A stretch of DNA of 50,083 nt from an uncultured Saprospiraceae bacterium (lineage in GTDB: Bacteria > Bacteroidota > Bacteroidia > Chitinophagales > Saprospiraceae): NCBI GenBank assembly GCA_937969415.1, contig CALBWK010000180.1:1-50083 (forward strand), given 5' to 3'. Numbering within the stretch: position 1 is the stretch's first letter; each line of letters starts with the position of its first letter. Positions 25,974 to 34,738 of this stretch are shown here, in pieces. A program made the translations under genes and the position numbers. The notes under the pieces were generated by a model, which was not told the DNA's origin, ran no database searches, and worked only from the letters and a program-made list of their open reading frames with translations.

Positions 25974-27041
25974 TTATTCTACGATATCCTTGTGGACCAT
26001 AATAGCTACGGTCTTAAGTGCTGCATAAGCTTTGGACATATAGAGATACCCTTTGTAAGGGCTTATTTCTCCCCATGAATTTTTGATGATGTAGTACTCA
26101 GTACCCTTCCTATCCTTGGCAGTTCCAACTATGTGCATTAGATGATCGTCAGTCGTCGATGTACTTTCAAATAAATCTTGTCGCATCTCTTGAGTAACTG
26201 TGATCTCAGTGTCTGGCTCATCAAATAGGTCTTTTCGCTTGGGCTTAGCAGGCACTATAGCTATACCTTTTCTGGCATCAAAACCAGGCTCACTCACATC
26301 TCCATCCCAGGCAACACTATACCCTTTGTCTATAGCTCGATCGATGGTAGCAATGAGTTTATCTAGAGGCACGTTCTGATAACTACCATTAGAATAATTA
26401 TCAGGAATTTCCAGTATAAAATCTGAACCAAAAGGATGGTGAGTAAATGAGGTAAGACTGACATAATCATCTGGATTAATACCTAAGAAATCTGCATAGG
26501 ATTGTGGGGTGTAAGATTTCCCATCAACCACAAATTTTTTGTCTACAGATCCCAAATAGGTATCCATAATTGCTTCAAAAGCTTGTGGCCATTTCTTACT
26601 TAGCCTTTTAGATTGCATTACACCATCAAGAAATCCTTTTAAGCCGGCCTCCATTTCACCATGATCATGTCGCTTTTCTCCCGATAAGAGACCAGAGTAT
26701 TCTGATTCGGGCATCACTCCACTAGATTTGATAATGTTGATAAGATCGTGTGAGAGGCTACCTTGAGAGAAGTTAGCCTTCCCTTGGCGCAAGAGATAAT
26801 TTCTCGCTTTATCTCGGTAGATGTTCCTAACCACATACATCTCCGAAAGATCGGTAGAACCTTTTCCTTGTCGCATTAACTCAGACTCCAAAAACGAAGC
26901 AGTAGCAAAGCTCCAACAAGTACCTGTATTAGCCTGACTTTTAATACCTGTACAGTCTAGCTCCTTTGTGTGGGTAAAATCATATTGCCCATTGACGGTT
27001 ATCGCCAGGATAAGAAATAAAGAGAATGGTAGGTATTTCAT
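25974..27041 (-). CDS. Secreted C1-family (bleomycin-hydrolase-like) cysteine peptidase
   Basis: The ATG at 27041 (MKYLPFSLFLILAITVNGQ, a signal peptide) is chosen over an upstream in-frame start; the product is 355 residues. Catalytic residues of papain-fold C1B peptidases are visible: Cys42 in NTGTCWSFA, His300 in TDDHLMHIVG and Asn321 in IKNSWGE. Bleomycin hydrolases and PepC are normally cytosolic aminopeptidases, so the export signal is distinctive of Bacteroidota homologues. No T9SS domain is seen, so a periplasmic location is likely. Divergent from the membrane hydrolase gene. Confidence 0.88.
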   Translation of the reverse strand: MKYLPFSLFLILAITVNGQYDFTHTKELDCTGIKSQANTGTCWSFATASFLESELMRQGKGSTDLSEMYVVRNIYRDKARNYLLRQGKANFSQGSLSHDLINIIKSSGVMPESEYSGLLSGEKRHDHGEMEAGLKGFLDGVMQSKRLSKKWPQAFEAIMDTYLGSVDKKFVVDGKSYTPQSYADFLGINPDDYVSLTSFTHHPFGSDFILEIPDNYSNGSYQNVPLDKLIATIDRAIDKGYSVAWDGDVSEPGFDARKGIAIVPAKPKRKDLFDEPDTEITVTQEMRQDLFESTSTTDDHLMHIVGTAKDRKGTEYYIIKNSWGEISPYKGYLYMSKAYAALKTVAIMVHKDIVE

Positions 27042-27232
27042 TGAGTTGGGTTTAGGTATTGACAATAATCGAAGGTAAAAAATAGACTGAAATATCTCTA
27101 TATCAACTGAAAAGAATGAAAACCTGGGCAAATAGAAGGAATTAAGCACTTAATCCATTCAATATCAGTCCTTTTACGTACAGAATATATTTATAATATG
27201 TTTCTTTACGGTAGAAAAACCTCAAGACTATT

Positions 27233-28258
27233 ATGCGATTAGTTGTCAAAATTTTGTTGATCCTTATTCTGCTCTTATTATTGGCTTATTTCCTAGGGCC
27301 TACTGCCAATTTTGAAGAAGTTACTCCAGAATCCATAGAACTCAATATGGATATCAATCAGGTGGAGTCCTTTATTATGAAAAGAGAAAAAGCGACCGCT
27401 GGCATCAAGAAAAACAACGAATCCCAATTTCTCTGGGCAGATGGAAAAAGAGAGAAAACGCCTTATTCAGTTCTGTATCTCCACGGTTTTGTCGCCTCTA
27501 ACAGAGAAGGATTCCCAATAATCCAGAATTTTGCTACACGGTACAGTGCTAATCTATATATGCCGAGAATGACTCAACACGGTCTTGCTGACCCAGATGC
27601 TATGAAAGATCTCACTCCCAAGCAGCTTATTGACTCTGCAAAGGAAGCAATCGCCATCGCTAAAAAGATAGGTGAAAAAGTAATTATCATATCTACCTCT
27701 ACTGGCTCTACCTATGCATCTTACCTTGCTAATGGAGACCCAGATATCTATGCTCAGATTATGCTCGCACCTAACTTCGAAGTAGGTGACCCTCAGGCTA
27801 AAAAGATTACAGGTAAGTGGGGCAAGCAATTATTTAAACAAGCGATGGGTGGAGACTATAGAGAATGGACATCCGCCAATCCTAAGGTCAAAGACTACTG
27901 GCAAACAAAAGCTAGAATAGAAGGCTATATCGCTATGCAAGCAATGGTAGAGCAGACAATGACAGAGGAAGTGTGGAGTCAAAACTCTGTACCTACATTT
28001 ATTGGGTATTACTATAAAAATGAATCAGAAAAAGATGAAGTTATCTCCATCCCAGCTATCAAGAGATATGCAGAGGTCGCTTCCATTCCTAAAGACAAGC
28101 TCAAGGTGGTGCCATTTGCTGATGCACAAGGACACGTTATCGGTTCACAATTTATGAACGAGAACTGGAGGTCTGTGCAGAATGAAATTTTTGCTTTTGC
28201 TGATGGTATCTTATCTATGGAAAAGAAGAAAAGCCTCGTAGTGACTTACCCTGAGTAA
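27233..28258 (+). CDS. Membrane-anchored alpha/beta hydrolase
   Basis: 341 residues with one N-terminal membrane segment (VVKILLILILLLLLAYFLG, 4-22) and an alpha/beta-hydrolase domain: oxyanion VLYLHGFVASN (80-90), nucleophile elbow ISTSTGS with Ser156 (first Gly of GxSxG replaced by Ser154), and catalytic His in FADAQGHVIG. The acid is not clearly assignable. The domain resembles carboxylesterase/lysophospholipase-like proteins; the substrate is unknown. Monocistronic. Confidence 0.85.
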   Translation: MRLVVKILLILILLLLLAYFLGPTANFEEVTPESIELNMDINQVESFIMKREKATAGIKKNNESQFLWADGKREKTPYSVLYLHGFVASNREGFPIIQNFATRYSANLYMPRMTQHGLADPDAMKDLTPKQLIDSAKEAIAIAKKIGEKVIIISTSTGSTYASYLANGDPDIYAQIMLAPNFEVGDPQAKKITGKWGKQLFKQAMGGDYREWTSANPKVKDYWQTKARIEGYIAMQAMVEQTMTEEVWSQNSVPTFIGYYYKNESEKDEVISIPAIKRYAEVASIPKDKLKVVPFADAQGHVIGSQFMNENWRSVQNEIFAFADGILSMEKKKSLVVTYPE

Positions 28259-28412
28259 TCCCTATGGAATACCCCTATTTTCTTTAGATAAAAGATGAAA
28301 GTCAAGCAAGTAAATACATATTACCTTAAATTACATTTGTAATTCCCCTTACTCCCCATATATATTTTTGAAGTAGATAGATTGGTTAATTAATTGAAAT
28401 CAATCCCCTTAT

Positions 28413-31370
28413 ATGTGGATCAATAACACGATATCCTGCCTATTATTCATTTTTATTTTTTCCTTTGGCGGCCTCAAAGCCTCCCATATACTTGGAGGAG
28501 AGATTAATTATTCCTTCTTAGGGTATAATGCCGATGAGACTATAGCTGATATAGAAGTAACTCTAACCTTATATCGCGATCCTCAAGGTATTCCTTACGA
28601 TCTTATGGCCAATTTTGGTGTCTTTGTAGAGGAGCCCTGGGGTGCCTGGCGCTCATATACTGTCGTCAGAAATGTACCCATCAGCCCCATCGAAGAAGTG
28701 ACTACACAGGTCGATCCGTGCAAGACCAGATTTCTTACGGATGCAAGAATGCAGAGAGCTCAGTATCGCTTTATAGTCTCACTAGAGGTAGGACAGTCAG
28801 ATTATACCATTAGCTATCAGAAATGTTGCAGGGCATTTAATATCAGCAATATAGTAGGTACAGGAGGAGATTTGGGGTCTGTATATGACATCCTGATAAC
28901 TTCAGAAGCACTGAAAGTTGGCAATAGTAGCCCAGCCTTTACGGACACCCCACCTATATTTATTTGCGCGGGCTTCCCTATAGAGATTGATCAATCTGTA
29001 ATTGATGTAGATAACGATGAGGTCACCTACAACTTCTGTGCGCCTCTATTTACAGGACCACCAGGGACAAGTTGCGGAGGAGCAACGCAAAATCCAGACC
29101 CGATGAACTGCCCACCACCCTATCCCGGTCTAACATTTTTGCCACAGTTTAGTGTCGACAGACCTATGGGTGGATCACCACCCATAAATATTAATCAAAA
29201 TGGAATAATGACCGGTACCCCAGACCTCATAGGCTCTTATGTGGTTGGGCTCTGTATAGAAGAGCGGCGCAATGGCGTACTGATGAGTCGGACAAGAAGA
29301 GATTATGAATTTAATGTAGTAGAATGCTCAGAAAATCTAGTCGCGAATATTGAAGCAAATCAATACATTATCGATACTCAATTGAGTCCTGATCCTATAG
29401 CTTATTTCGAATCTTGTGATCCATTAATTATCGACTTTATTAATCAAAGTGAAGACGAAATTTTCATACAAGATTACTTATGGGAAATCGATGACCCAGA
29501 AGGCAACCCCTATTATACCCAGCAAGGCTTAGACAACAAAGATGTACAAGTCTACTTTGAAGACGCAGGCCGCTATCAAGGAAAGATGATTCTCAATGAT
29601 GGGGCCACTTGCTTTGACACCGCATTTTTTGTCGTGTATATTGTTCCTAAAGTTGATATAGAAACAACCTGTACTTATGATACTTGCTTAGCGGGGCCGG
29701 TTGATTTTCTCAATCTCACAGAAGCAGAACATTCTGATCTTACGTGGGTATGGCAGTTTGGTGAAGGTGGGAGTTCTACAGAAGTATCGCCACAATACGC
29801 CTACTCAAACAGAGACGCTTATAATATAAATATTGTAGCTACAGATACTTTTGGATGTGTCAATACTAAATCTAAAATACTCGAATGGCAGCCTTATGAA
29901 CTACTGCCGCCAGATACGCTACAAATAGATACCCTACTGTGTGCCGAAGACAGTATTTTTATCAATGACAGATGGATTACAAATTCGGGAACATTTCTAG
30001 ATTTCATCCCTTCCTCCTTTACTGGATGTGATTCTATAGTCCAAGAAATATCTGTTCAATTTAGAGAGGTCATTACTTCTCCTATATTGCAAGTGTCGAT
30101 ATGCGAAGAAGAATCATATGATTTTCTAGGAACACCGATTAGTATTGCAGGTACCTATACAGATACCCTCACCTCGATAAATGGTTGTGACAGTATAGTA
30201 ACCTTAAATCTAAGTCTATTAGAAATTAATAGAACACAAGATGCAAGAAGTATCTGCCCAGATGAGACTATAGTCTTTGGGGGAAATACCTTGTCCGAGC
30301 CAGGCATTTACATAGATACCTTTGCTAACGCATTGGGTTGCGACAGCATTGTTGCTTTAAGATTAGAGCTTATCTCAGAAAAATTTACCAATGTACTGGT
30401 AGAGATTTGCGATAAAGAAGAGTATGTATATAATGGTGACACCTTAACGACTGGCGGCATCTATGATTATGATCTGGTTGCCGTATCCAACTGCGACAGC
30501 ACAGTAACATTAACACTGGTGGTTAATCCAAGTTATGATCAAGTTGTACAAGAGGAAATCTGCGAGGGCGGCGTATTTAGCTTTGGAGATGATGAGTTAT
30601 CTGCGGCAGGCACTTATACCTATATGGGCAATACAACTTTGGGTTGCGATAGTATAGTAGAGCTCGAGCTTTCTGTCTTATTAGAATCTGAATATACATT
30701 TCTGGATACCATCTGCTTAGGAGAGACATACCCGTTTGGAGCGATAGACTTGACCTTGCCAGGCATCTATTACGACACATTGACTAACGATAATGGGTGT
30801 GATAGTATCGTCATATTGGAGCTCGAGGTTGGACGTAATCTTACTAGGATAAATGTCAATGAAGAATTAGAAGAAGAGTTTGGAGAAACGATCATCCTAG
30901 CACCTGACGTACAAGGAGGAGATCTTATCGTCAGCGAATGGTTTGAAGAAGACGTATTTATTTCTGAAGAGCTTGTTCTCAATTATACCGTTACCGATGA
31001 CAATTGGATTTATTTCGAAAGTACCAATGAGCTATTTTGCGTTGCTATCGATAGTGTCTTTATCAGATCTAGAATAGATATTGATATTTACTTCCCTAAT
31101 ATCATAACCCCTAATGGGGATGGTCTCAATGACTTCTTCAATATCGGTGCATCCTCCACACTTAAGACAAGTCAGATAAATGTCTATGATAGATGGGGTA
31201 ACCTCATTTATGTAGGTCCTACGACAGAGGATAGGCAGATTGCGGCGGGATGGGATGGAACAAGAGCTGGAGTCCCAGTAGAAATAGGCACCTATGCTTA
31301 CCTCGTCCAAGTAGAATTTATAAATGGCTTAACGGAGGTGTATGCAGGGGAGATTCAAGTGTTGAGGTAA
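28413..31370 (+). CDS. PKD and CHU_C (gliding-motility C-terminal) surface protein with six Cys repeats
   Basis: 985 residues. Signal peptide NTISCLLFIFIFSFGGLKASH; a conserved N-terminal Bacteroidota domain beginning ILGGEINYSFLGYN with several cysteines (KCCRAF, CAGF, CGGATQNPDPMNCPPP); a PKD-like domain around 405-490 (TWVWQFGEGGSSTEVSPQYAY); six tandem repeats of about 51 residues (510-818) each starting with Cys and containing G(C/N)CDSxV-type motif; and a C-terminal CHU_C domain from about 905 (FPNIITPNGDGLNDFF ... VYDRWGNLIY ... GTYAYLVQV) which is a type B T9SS sorting domain. Probably exported by T9SS and attached to the cell surface as an adhesin. Function is inferred. Confidence 0.88.
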   Translation: MWINNTISCLLFIFIFSFGGLKASHILGGEINYSFLGYNADETIADIEVTLTLYRDPQGIPYDLMANFGVFVEEPWGAWRSYTVVRNVPISPIEEVTTQVDPCKTRFLTDARMQRAQYRFIVSLEVGQSDYTISYQKCCRAFNISNIVGTGGDLGSVYDILITSEALKVGNSSPAFTDTPPIFICAGFPIEIDQSVIDVDNDEVTYNFCAPLFTGPPGTSCGGATQNPDPMNCPPPYPGLTFLPQFSVDRPMGGSPPININQNGIMTGTPDLIGSYVVGLCIEERRNGVLMSRTRRDYEFNVVECSENLVANIEANQYIIDTQLSPDPIAYFESCDPLIIDFINQSEDEIFIQDYLWEIDDPEGNPYYTQQGLDNKDVQVYFEDAGRYQGKMILNDGATCFDTAFFVVYIVPKVDIETTCTYDTCLAGPVDFLNLTEAEHSDLTWVWQFGEGGSSTEVSPQYAYSNRDAYNINIVATDTFGCVNTKSKILEWQPYELLPPDTLQIDTLLCAEDSIFINDRWITNSGTFLDFIPSSFTGCDSIVQEISVQFREVITSPILQVSICEEESYDFLGTPISIAGTYTDTLTSINGCDSIVTLNLSLLEINRTQDARSICPDETIVFGGNTLSEPGIYIDTFANALGCDSIVALRLELISEKFTNVLVEICDKEEYVYNGDTLTTGGIYDYDLVAVSNCDSTVTLTLVVNPSYDQVVQEEICEGGVFSFGDDELSAAGTYTYMGNTTLGCDSIVELELSVLLESEYTFLDTICLGETYPFGAIDLTLPGIYYDTLTNDNGCDSIVILELEVGRNLTRINVNEELEEEFGETIILAPDVQGGDLIVSEWFEEDVFISEELVLNYTVTDDNWIYFESTNELFCVAIDSVFIRSRIDIDIYFPNIITPNGDGLNDFFNIGASSTLKTSQINVYDRWGNLIYVGPTTEDRQIAAGWDGTRAGVPVEIGTYAYLVQVEFINGLTEVYAGEIQVLR
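29940..30866 (+). repeat. Six in-frame repeats of ~51 residues in the CHU_C protein
   Basis: Each unit follows C-x-x-(E/G)-x-(Y/F/I)-x-F-...-L-x-x-x-G-x-Y-x-D/Y-T-...-(G/N)-C-D-S-(I/T)-V-x-L-x-L. The GCDSIV blocks recur about every 51-53 codons; unit 4 varies as NCDSTV. The DNA of the units has diverged, so they are old duplications. The two cysteines per unit are positioned to form one disulfide per repeat. Confidence 0.9.
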
Positions 31371-31375
31371 TTTGG

Positions 31376-32374
31376 CTAAGGCAGCAGTTTATATGTTTGC
31401 CTTTCTTGATCTAGTGCTTTTCTGTTCTCAATTTTATGAGGTGGGACAGCCATCAACGCGGACAGCATATCACTAGAAATACTATCAGAAGCTCGGACAT
31501 AAGAATGTCCTGTCATCTTCCAAGCTAGATTTTTTTCGTCACTTATCTCAGTCACTTCGACAAATGACAATTTGCTATGACCCAGGGTTGCTTCGCTTGG
31601 CCCATTGAGTCCCAAGCGATTTTGATTATTAAAATTCTTGGATAAGCCAAGCGTAAAATCTTTCTGACTAAAGTAGACCGTCATTCCATTACAGTAATCA
31701 AGCGACTGAAACAATACACTATCTCTCTCTATAGCAGTATCAATTAGATCTGCCGCACTCAAAACAATATGATGCAACTCCACCTTATCTGTCTCACGTT
31801 CAAGCTCATATCTCATCATTTCTTTAAAGAGCTCATTGCCTAGAGAATTGGCAATGACATTAACCTTATGCTTTCTTAGTTCATTGAGAGAGACAACTAT
31901 TTGATTAAAATTATCCGAGAGCACTTCTGCAATTTTATGTGCATTGGCTTTATCGATGATATAGATAGGGTTTTGTGCAGGCCATCTGTATCCTATAATC
32001 CTACCCATAGTGGAATTGTCTTTCTCGAGATAGCGCTCTTTGAAATCTAGTAAGGTGTAATTGTAATTAGCAGCTTGTCCTCCAAACATCCCATGGAAAT
32101 AAAAAAGTACATCTGACTTATTAATTGGAAGTTTCCTGATGTCCTCAGACAATAACATCAGAAAGGTATCTAAAGAGTTGGTCTGGAATTTTCCTACTGT
32201 AGTCTCCTTAAAGAACCGAATCTCATAGCTCAGCTTAACCTCAGTAGAATCTACAATGGATGTATTTATCGTATAGGTTCTATAACTATCACCCCACTCA
32301 TCAGATTGCGCCGAAACCTCACTGATTAGCGTCATAGCCATTAGAAACATCATTATTAGTTCTGAAGATCTCAC
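31376..32374 (-). CDS. DUF900-like alpha/beta hydrolase, exported
   Basis: 332 residues beginning at GTG 32374 (or ATG 32353, MMFLMAMTLISEVSAQ, which gives a tidy signal peptide). The body shows the DUF900 esterase/lipase-like pattern: DVLFYFHGMFGGQAANY, IGYRWPAQNPIY, nucleophile elbow VIANSLGNELF and a C-terminal GHSKLSFVE histidine. Probably a periplasmic serine hydrolase of unknown substrate. It sits downstream of the PUL terminator, so it is likely transcribed separately. Confidence 0.75.
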   Translation of the reverse strand: MRSSELIMMFLMAMTLISEVSAQSDEWGDSYRTYTINTSIVDSTEVKLSYEIRFFKETTVGKFQTNSLDTFLMLLSEDIRKLPINKSDVLFYFHGMFGGQAANYNYTLLDFKERYLEKDNSTMGRIIGYRWPAQNPIYIIDKANAHKIAEVLSDNFNQIVVSLNELRKHKVNVIANSLGNELFKEMMRYELERETDKVELHHIVLSAADLIDTAIERDSVLFQSLDYCNGMTVYFSQKDFTLGLSKNFNNQNRLGLNGPSEATLGHSKLSFVEVTEISDEKNLAWKMTGHSYVRASDSISSDMLSALMAVPPHKIENRKALDQERQTYKLLP

Positions 32375-32434
32375 ATAATAAATATGCGATAAAAGAAGGG
32401 AAAATGTCTAGTGCTGAAGCAGATATAAAGATTA

Positions 32435-32475
32435 TTGAGGGCAGGAATATCAGATTTTTTGTTCCTGCCCTTCAA
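32435..32475 (-). terminator. Terminator at the end of the PUL operon
   Basis: GGGCAGGAA (32439-32447) and TTCCTGCCC (32462-32470) form a strong stem, extended by TTGA / TCAA ends, starting 23 bp after the GH3 stop. The loop is long and the 3' T run on the minus strand is weak, so it may be a processing or imperfect intrinsic terminator. Confidence 0.65.
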
Positions 32476-32497
32476 TATTATTTTGTGACCCTAATTA

Positions 32498-34723
32498 TTA
32501 TAGGGTTAGATTTTTATATAGACCTCCACATTCTACTTTAAACTCACCTGGCTCGAAGACCCACTTATTGTCAACTCCCACAAATGAAAGATCTTCTTTG
32601 GAGATCATAAAACTAAGCGAGCGGCTTGATCCTGGCGCTAACTCTATCTTATCAAAAGCTCTAAGTCTCTTAGCTGAAGGTGTGATAGTTGCCACAAGGT
32701 CCTGAACATAGACTTGGACTACTTCTTTACCTTTTATAGCCCCATCATTGGTTACCGTAACAGAGACGTGCATCCCATTACTAGTAGGTGATACAAGAAG
32801 ATTAGAATAACTAAACTGGGTATAAGATAACCCATACCCAAATTCCCACTGCGGATTGAAGGCATCAGTGCCAAATTTTCTATCTATCTTATCCGTACCC
32901 TTATGATCGTAAGTCACAATATCATTGCTGAATCTAGGGTAAGTTACTGGCAACTTACCAGATGGATTGACATCACCATAAAGGACATTAGCGATGGCCT
33001 TACCACCTTCATCTCCTGGAAGAAATCCAACTAAAATAGCCTCCGCATCATCTACGATTTTCCTGATGACCCTTGGTCTGCCTTCTAACATTACAAGGAC
33101 AATAGGTTTTCCAGTTTCCTTCAGCGCTTTGATCAATTCTATCTGGTCTTCATCTAGATTAAGGTCATCTAAGTCACCTGGTTTTTCTGTATAAGGACCC
33201 TCACCAAGGCAAGCCACTATGACATCCGCAGAGGCTGCAGCGTTGACTGCTTGATCTGCTTCTGCAAAAGATACTTTCCCTTGACTCTTGGCCTTAAGAG
33301 CAGCCAATACTGTCAACTTGCCTTTAGTATCATACATCGGATTATCACCTTGCCACGTTCCTGTCCAGCCACCATTCATAGCACTGAGCCTATCTGCATT
33401 AGGACCAACTACAAGAATATTTTTTTCTGCATTGAGGGGTAGAAAGTTTTCTTTATTCTTGACAAGGACTATCGACTCTTCTGCTGTCATCAAAGCTTTG
33501 GCTTCGTGCTTAGCAGAAGCAAAATCGGTATAAGAAGCAAAATCAACTACTGGTGTATCAAAGAGACCCAGCTCTTTTTTAACCAGTAAGATGCGCTTTA
33601 CAGATTCATCTATTCTAGACATAGGCACTTGGCCTTCATTGACAAGCTCAGCTAAGATTGTAGGAAAAGAAGCATCAGTCGGTACCATTGCCATATCGAT
33701 CCCCGCATTAATGGAGATCTTAATTGCCTCCTTAAAGTCTTTGGCAACTTTGTGTCTACTTACCAAGTATCCTACATCTTCCCAATCCGTAACTGCTAAG
33801 CCAGTAAAGCCTAACTCATCTCTTAATAGATCTACTAAAATTTTTGAATTCGCATGTACAGGGATCCCATTCATCTCGCCACTATTGATCATAATGGTTT
33901 TTGATCCAGCATCCATAGCAGCTTGAAAAGTTGGTAGAAAATATTCTCTTAGCTGTCTCTCTGGTATCCAAGCTTGTGTTCTGTCTCGGCCTCTTAGCGT
34001 CACACTGTATCCTAAGAAATGCTTCATACAACTCGCTACCTTATGCGCATCGGACATATCATCACCTTGCAAGCCATCTATATAGGCGACGCCTAGCTCA
34101 CTGGCTAAGTGCATATCTTCTCCATAAGTTTCCCATAGTCTCGGCCATCTTGCATCTCTTCCAATATCTAGTACTGGAGAAAAAGTCCACGGAATACCAG
34201 AAGCTCTGGTTTCATATGCTGTCACCTCTCCGCACGCTTTAGCCAGATCTAGATTCCAAGTAGCTGCTTGACCTAGTTGTTGTGGAAACAACGTAGCACC
34301 CGTCGTATAATTGGTACCGTGTATCGCATCAATACCATACAGTACTGGAATGCCACTCTCTTTTTTGTTAACGGCATAATCTTGAATGGTTCTAATTATT
34401 TTCTCCCAGTGGTCTCGCGTATAAGCGTGGCCTCCACAATTGAGAATAGAACCAACCTTCAAGTCAACAAGAACGTTCTGCAGCTTTTCTTCATCAAAGG
34501 TATGTGGCTCCTGCAAAGCATATGGAGCACCTACACTGACCATATCTATAGTCAATTGGGTCATTTCCCCAACCTTGTCCTCGAGTGTCATATCCGCTAT
34601 GAGCTTCTCGACAAACTGGACATCTTTATCTATTATTTCTGATTTCACCATCGTAGTATCTTGAGTTGTATTACAAGCCAACAATACCAGTAGCAAAACG
34701 AAAACAGAATATCTAGTATTCAT
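32498..34723 (-). CDS. GH3 beta-glucosidase lipoprotein (BglX-like)
   Basis: 741 residues. Lipoprotein signal MNTRYSVFVLLLVLLAC (Cys17). GH3 N-terminal barrel with the KH motif (CMKHFLGYS, 232-240) and nucleophile Asp313 in LAVTDWEDV; then the alpha/beta sandwich with IVLVKNKENFLPLNAEKNILVVGP, and a C-terminal fibronectin-III-like domain (SYTQFSYSNLLVSP ... LSFMISKEDLSF). It should release glucose from the non-reducing end of beta-glucan oligosaccharides in the periplasm. Last gene of the PUL, 15 bp after susD. Confidence 0.94.
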   Translation of the reverse strand: MNTRYSVFVLLLVLLACNTTQDTTMVKSEIIDKDVQFVEKLIADMTLEDKVGEMTQLTIDMVSVGAPYALQEPHTFDEEKLQNVLVDLKVGSILNCGGHAYTRDHWEKIIRTIQDYAVNKKESGIPVLYGIDAIHGTNYTTGATLFPQQLGQAATWNLDLAKACGEVTAYETRASGIPWTFSPVLDIGRDARWPRLWETYGEDMHLASELGVAYIDGLQGDDMSDAHKVASCMKHFLGYSVTLRGRDRTQAWIPERQLREYFLPTFQAAMDAGSKTIMINSGEMNGIPVHANSKILVDLLRDELGFTGLAVTDWEDVGYLVSRHKVAKDFKEAIKISINAGIDMAMVPTDASFPTILAELVNEGQVPMSRIDESVKRILLVKKELGLFDTPVVDFASYTDFASAKHEAKALMTAEESIVLVKNKENFLPLNAEKNILVVGPNADRLSAMNGGWTGTWQGDNPMYDTKGKLTVLAALKAKSQGKVSFAEADQAVNAAASADVIVACLGEGPYTEKPGDLDDLNLDEDQIELIKALKETGKPIVLVMLEGRPRVIRKIVDDAEAILVGFLPGDEGGKAIANVLYGDVNPSGKLPVTYPRFSNDIVTYDHKGTDKIDRKFGTDAFNPQWEFGYGLSYTQFSYSNLLVSPTSNGMHVSVTVTNDGAIKGKEVVQVYVQDLVATITPSAKRLRAFDKIELAPGSSRSLSFMISKEDLSFVGVDNKWVFEPGEFKVECGGLYKNLTL

Positions 34724-34738
34724 AAATTAATTTAGTTT

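Noticed and set aside
34277-34642. 121-residue plus-strand open frame inside the GH3 gene
   Set aside because: It is fully antisense to a strongly conserved GH3 coding region and has no recognisable domain; judged a shadow frame, like other antisense frames within susC, susD and the TonB receptor.
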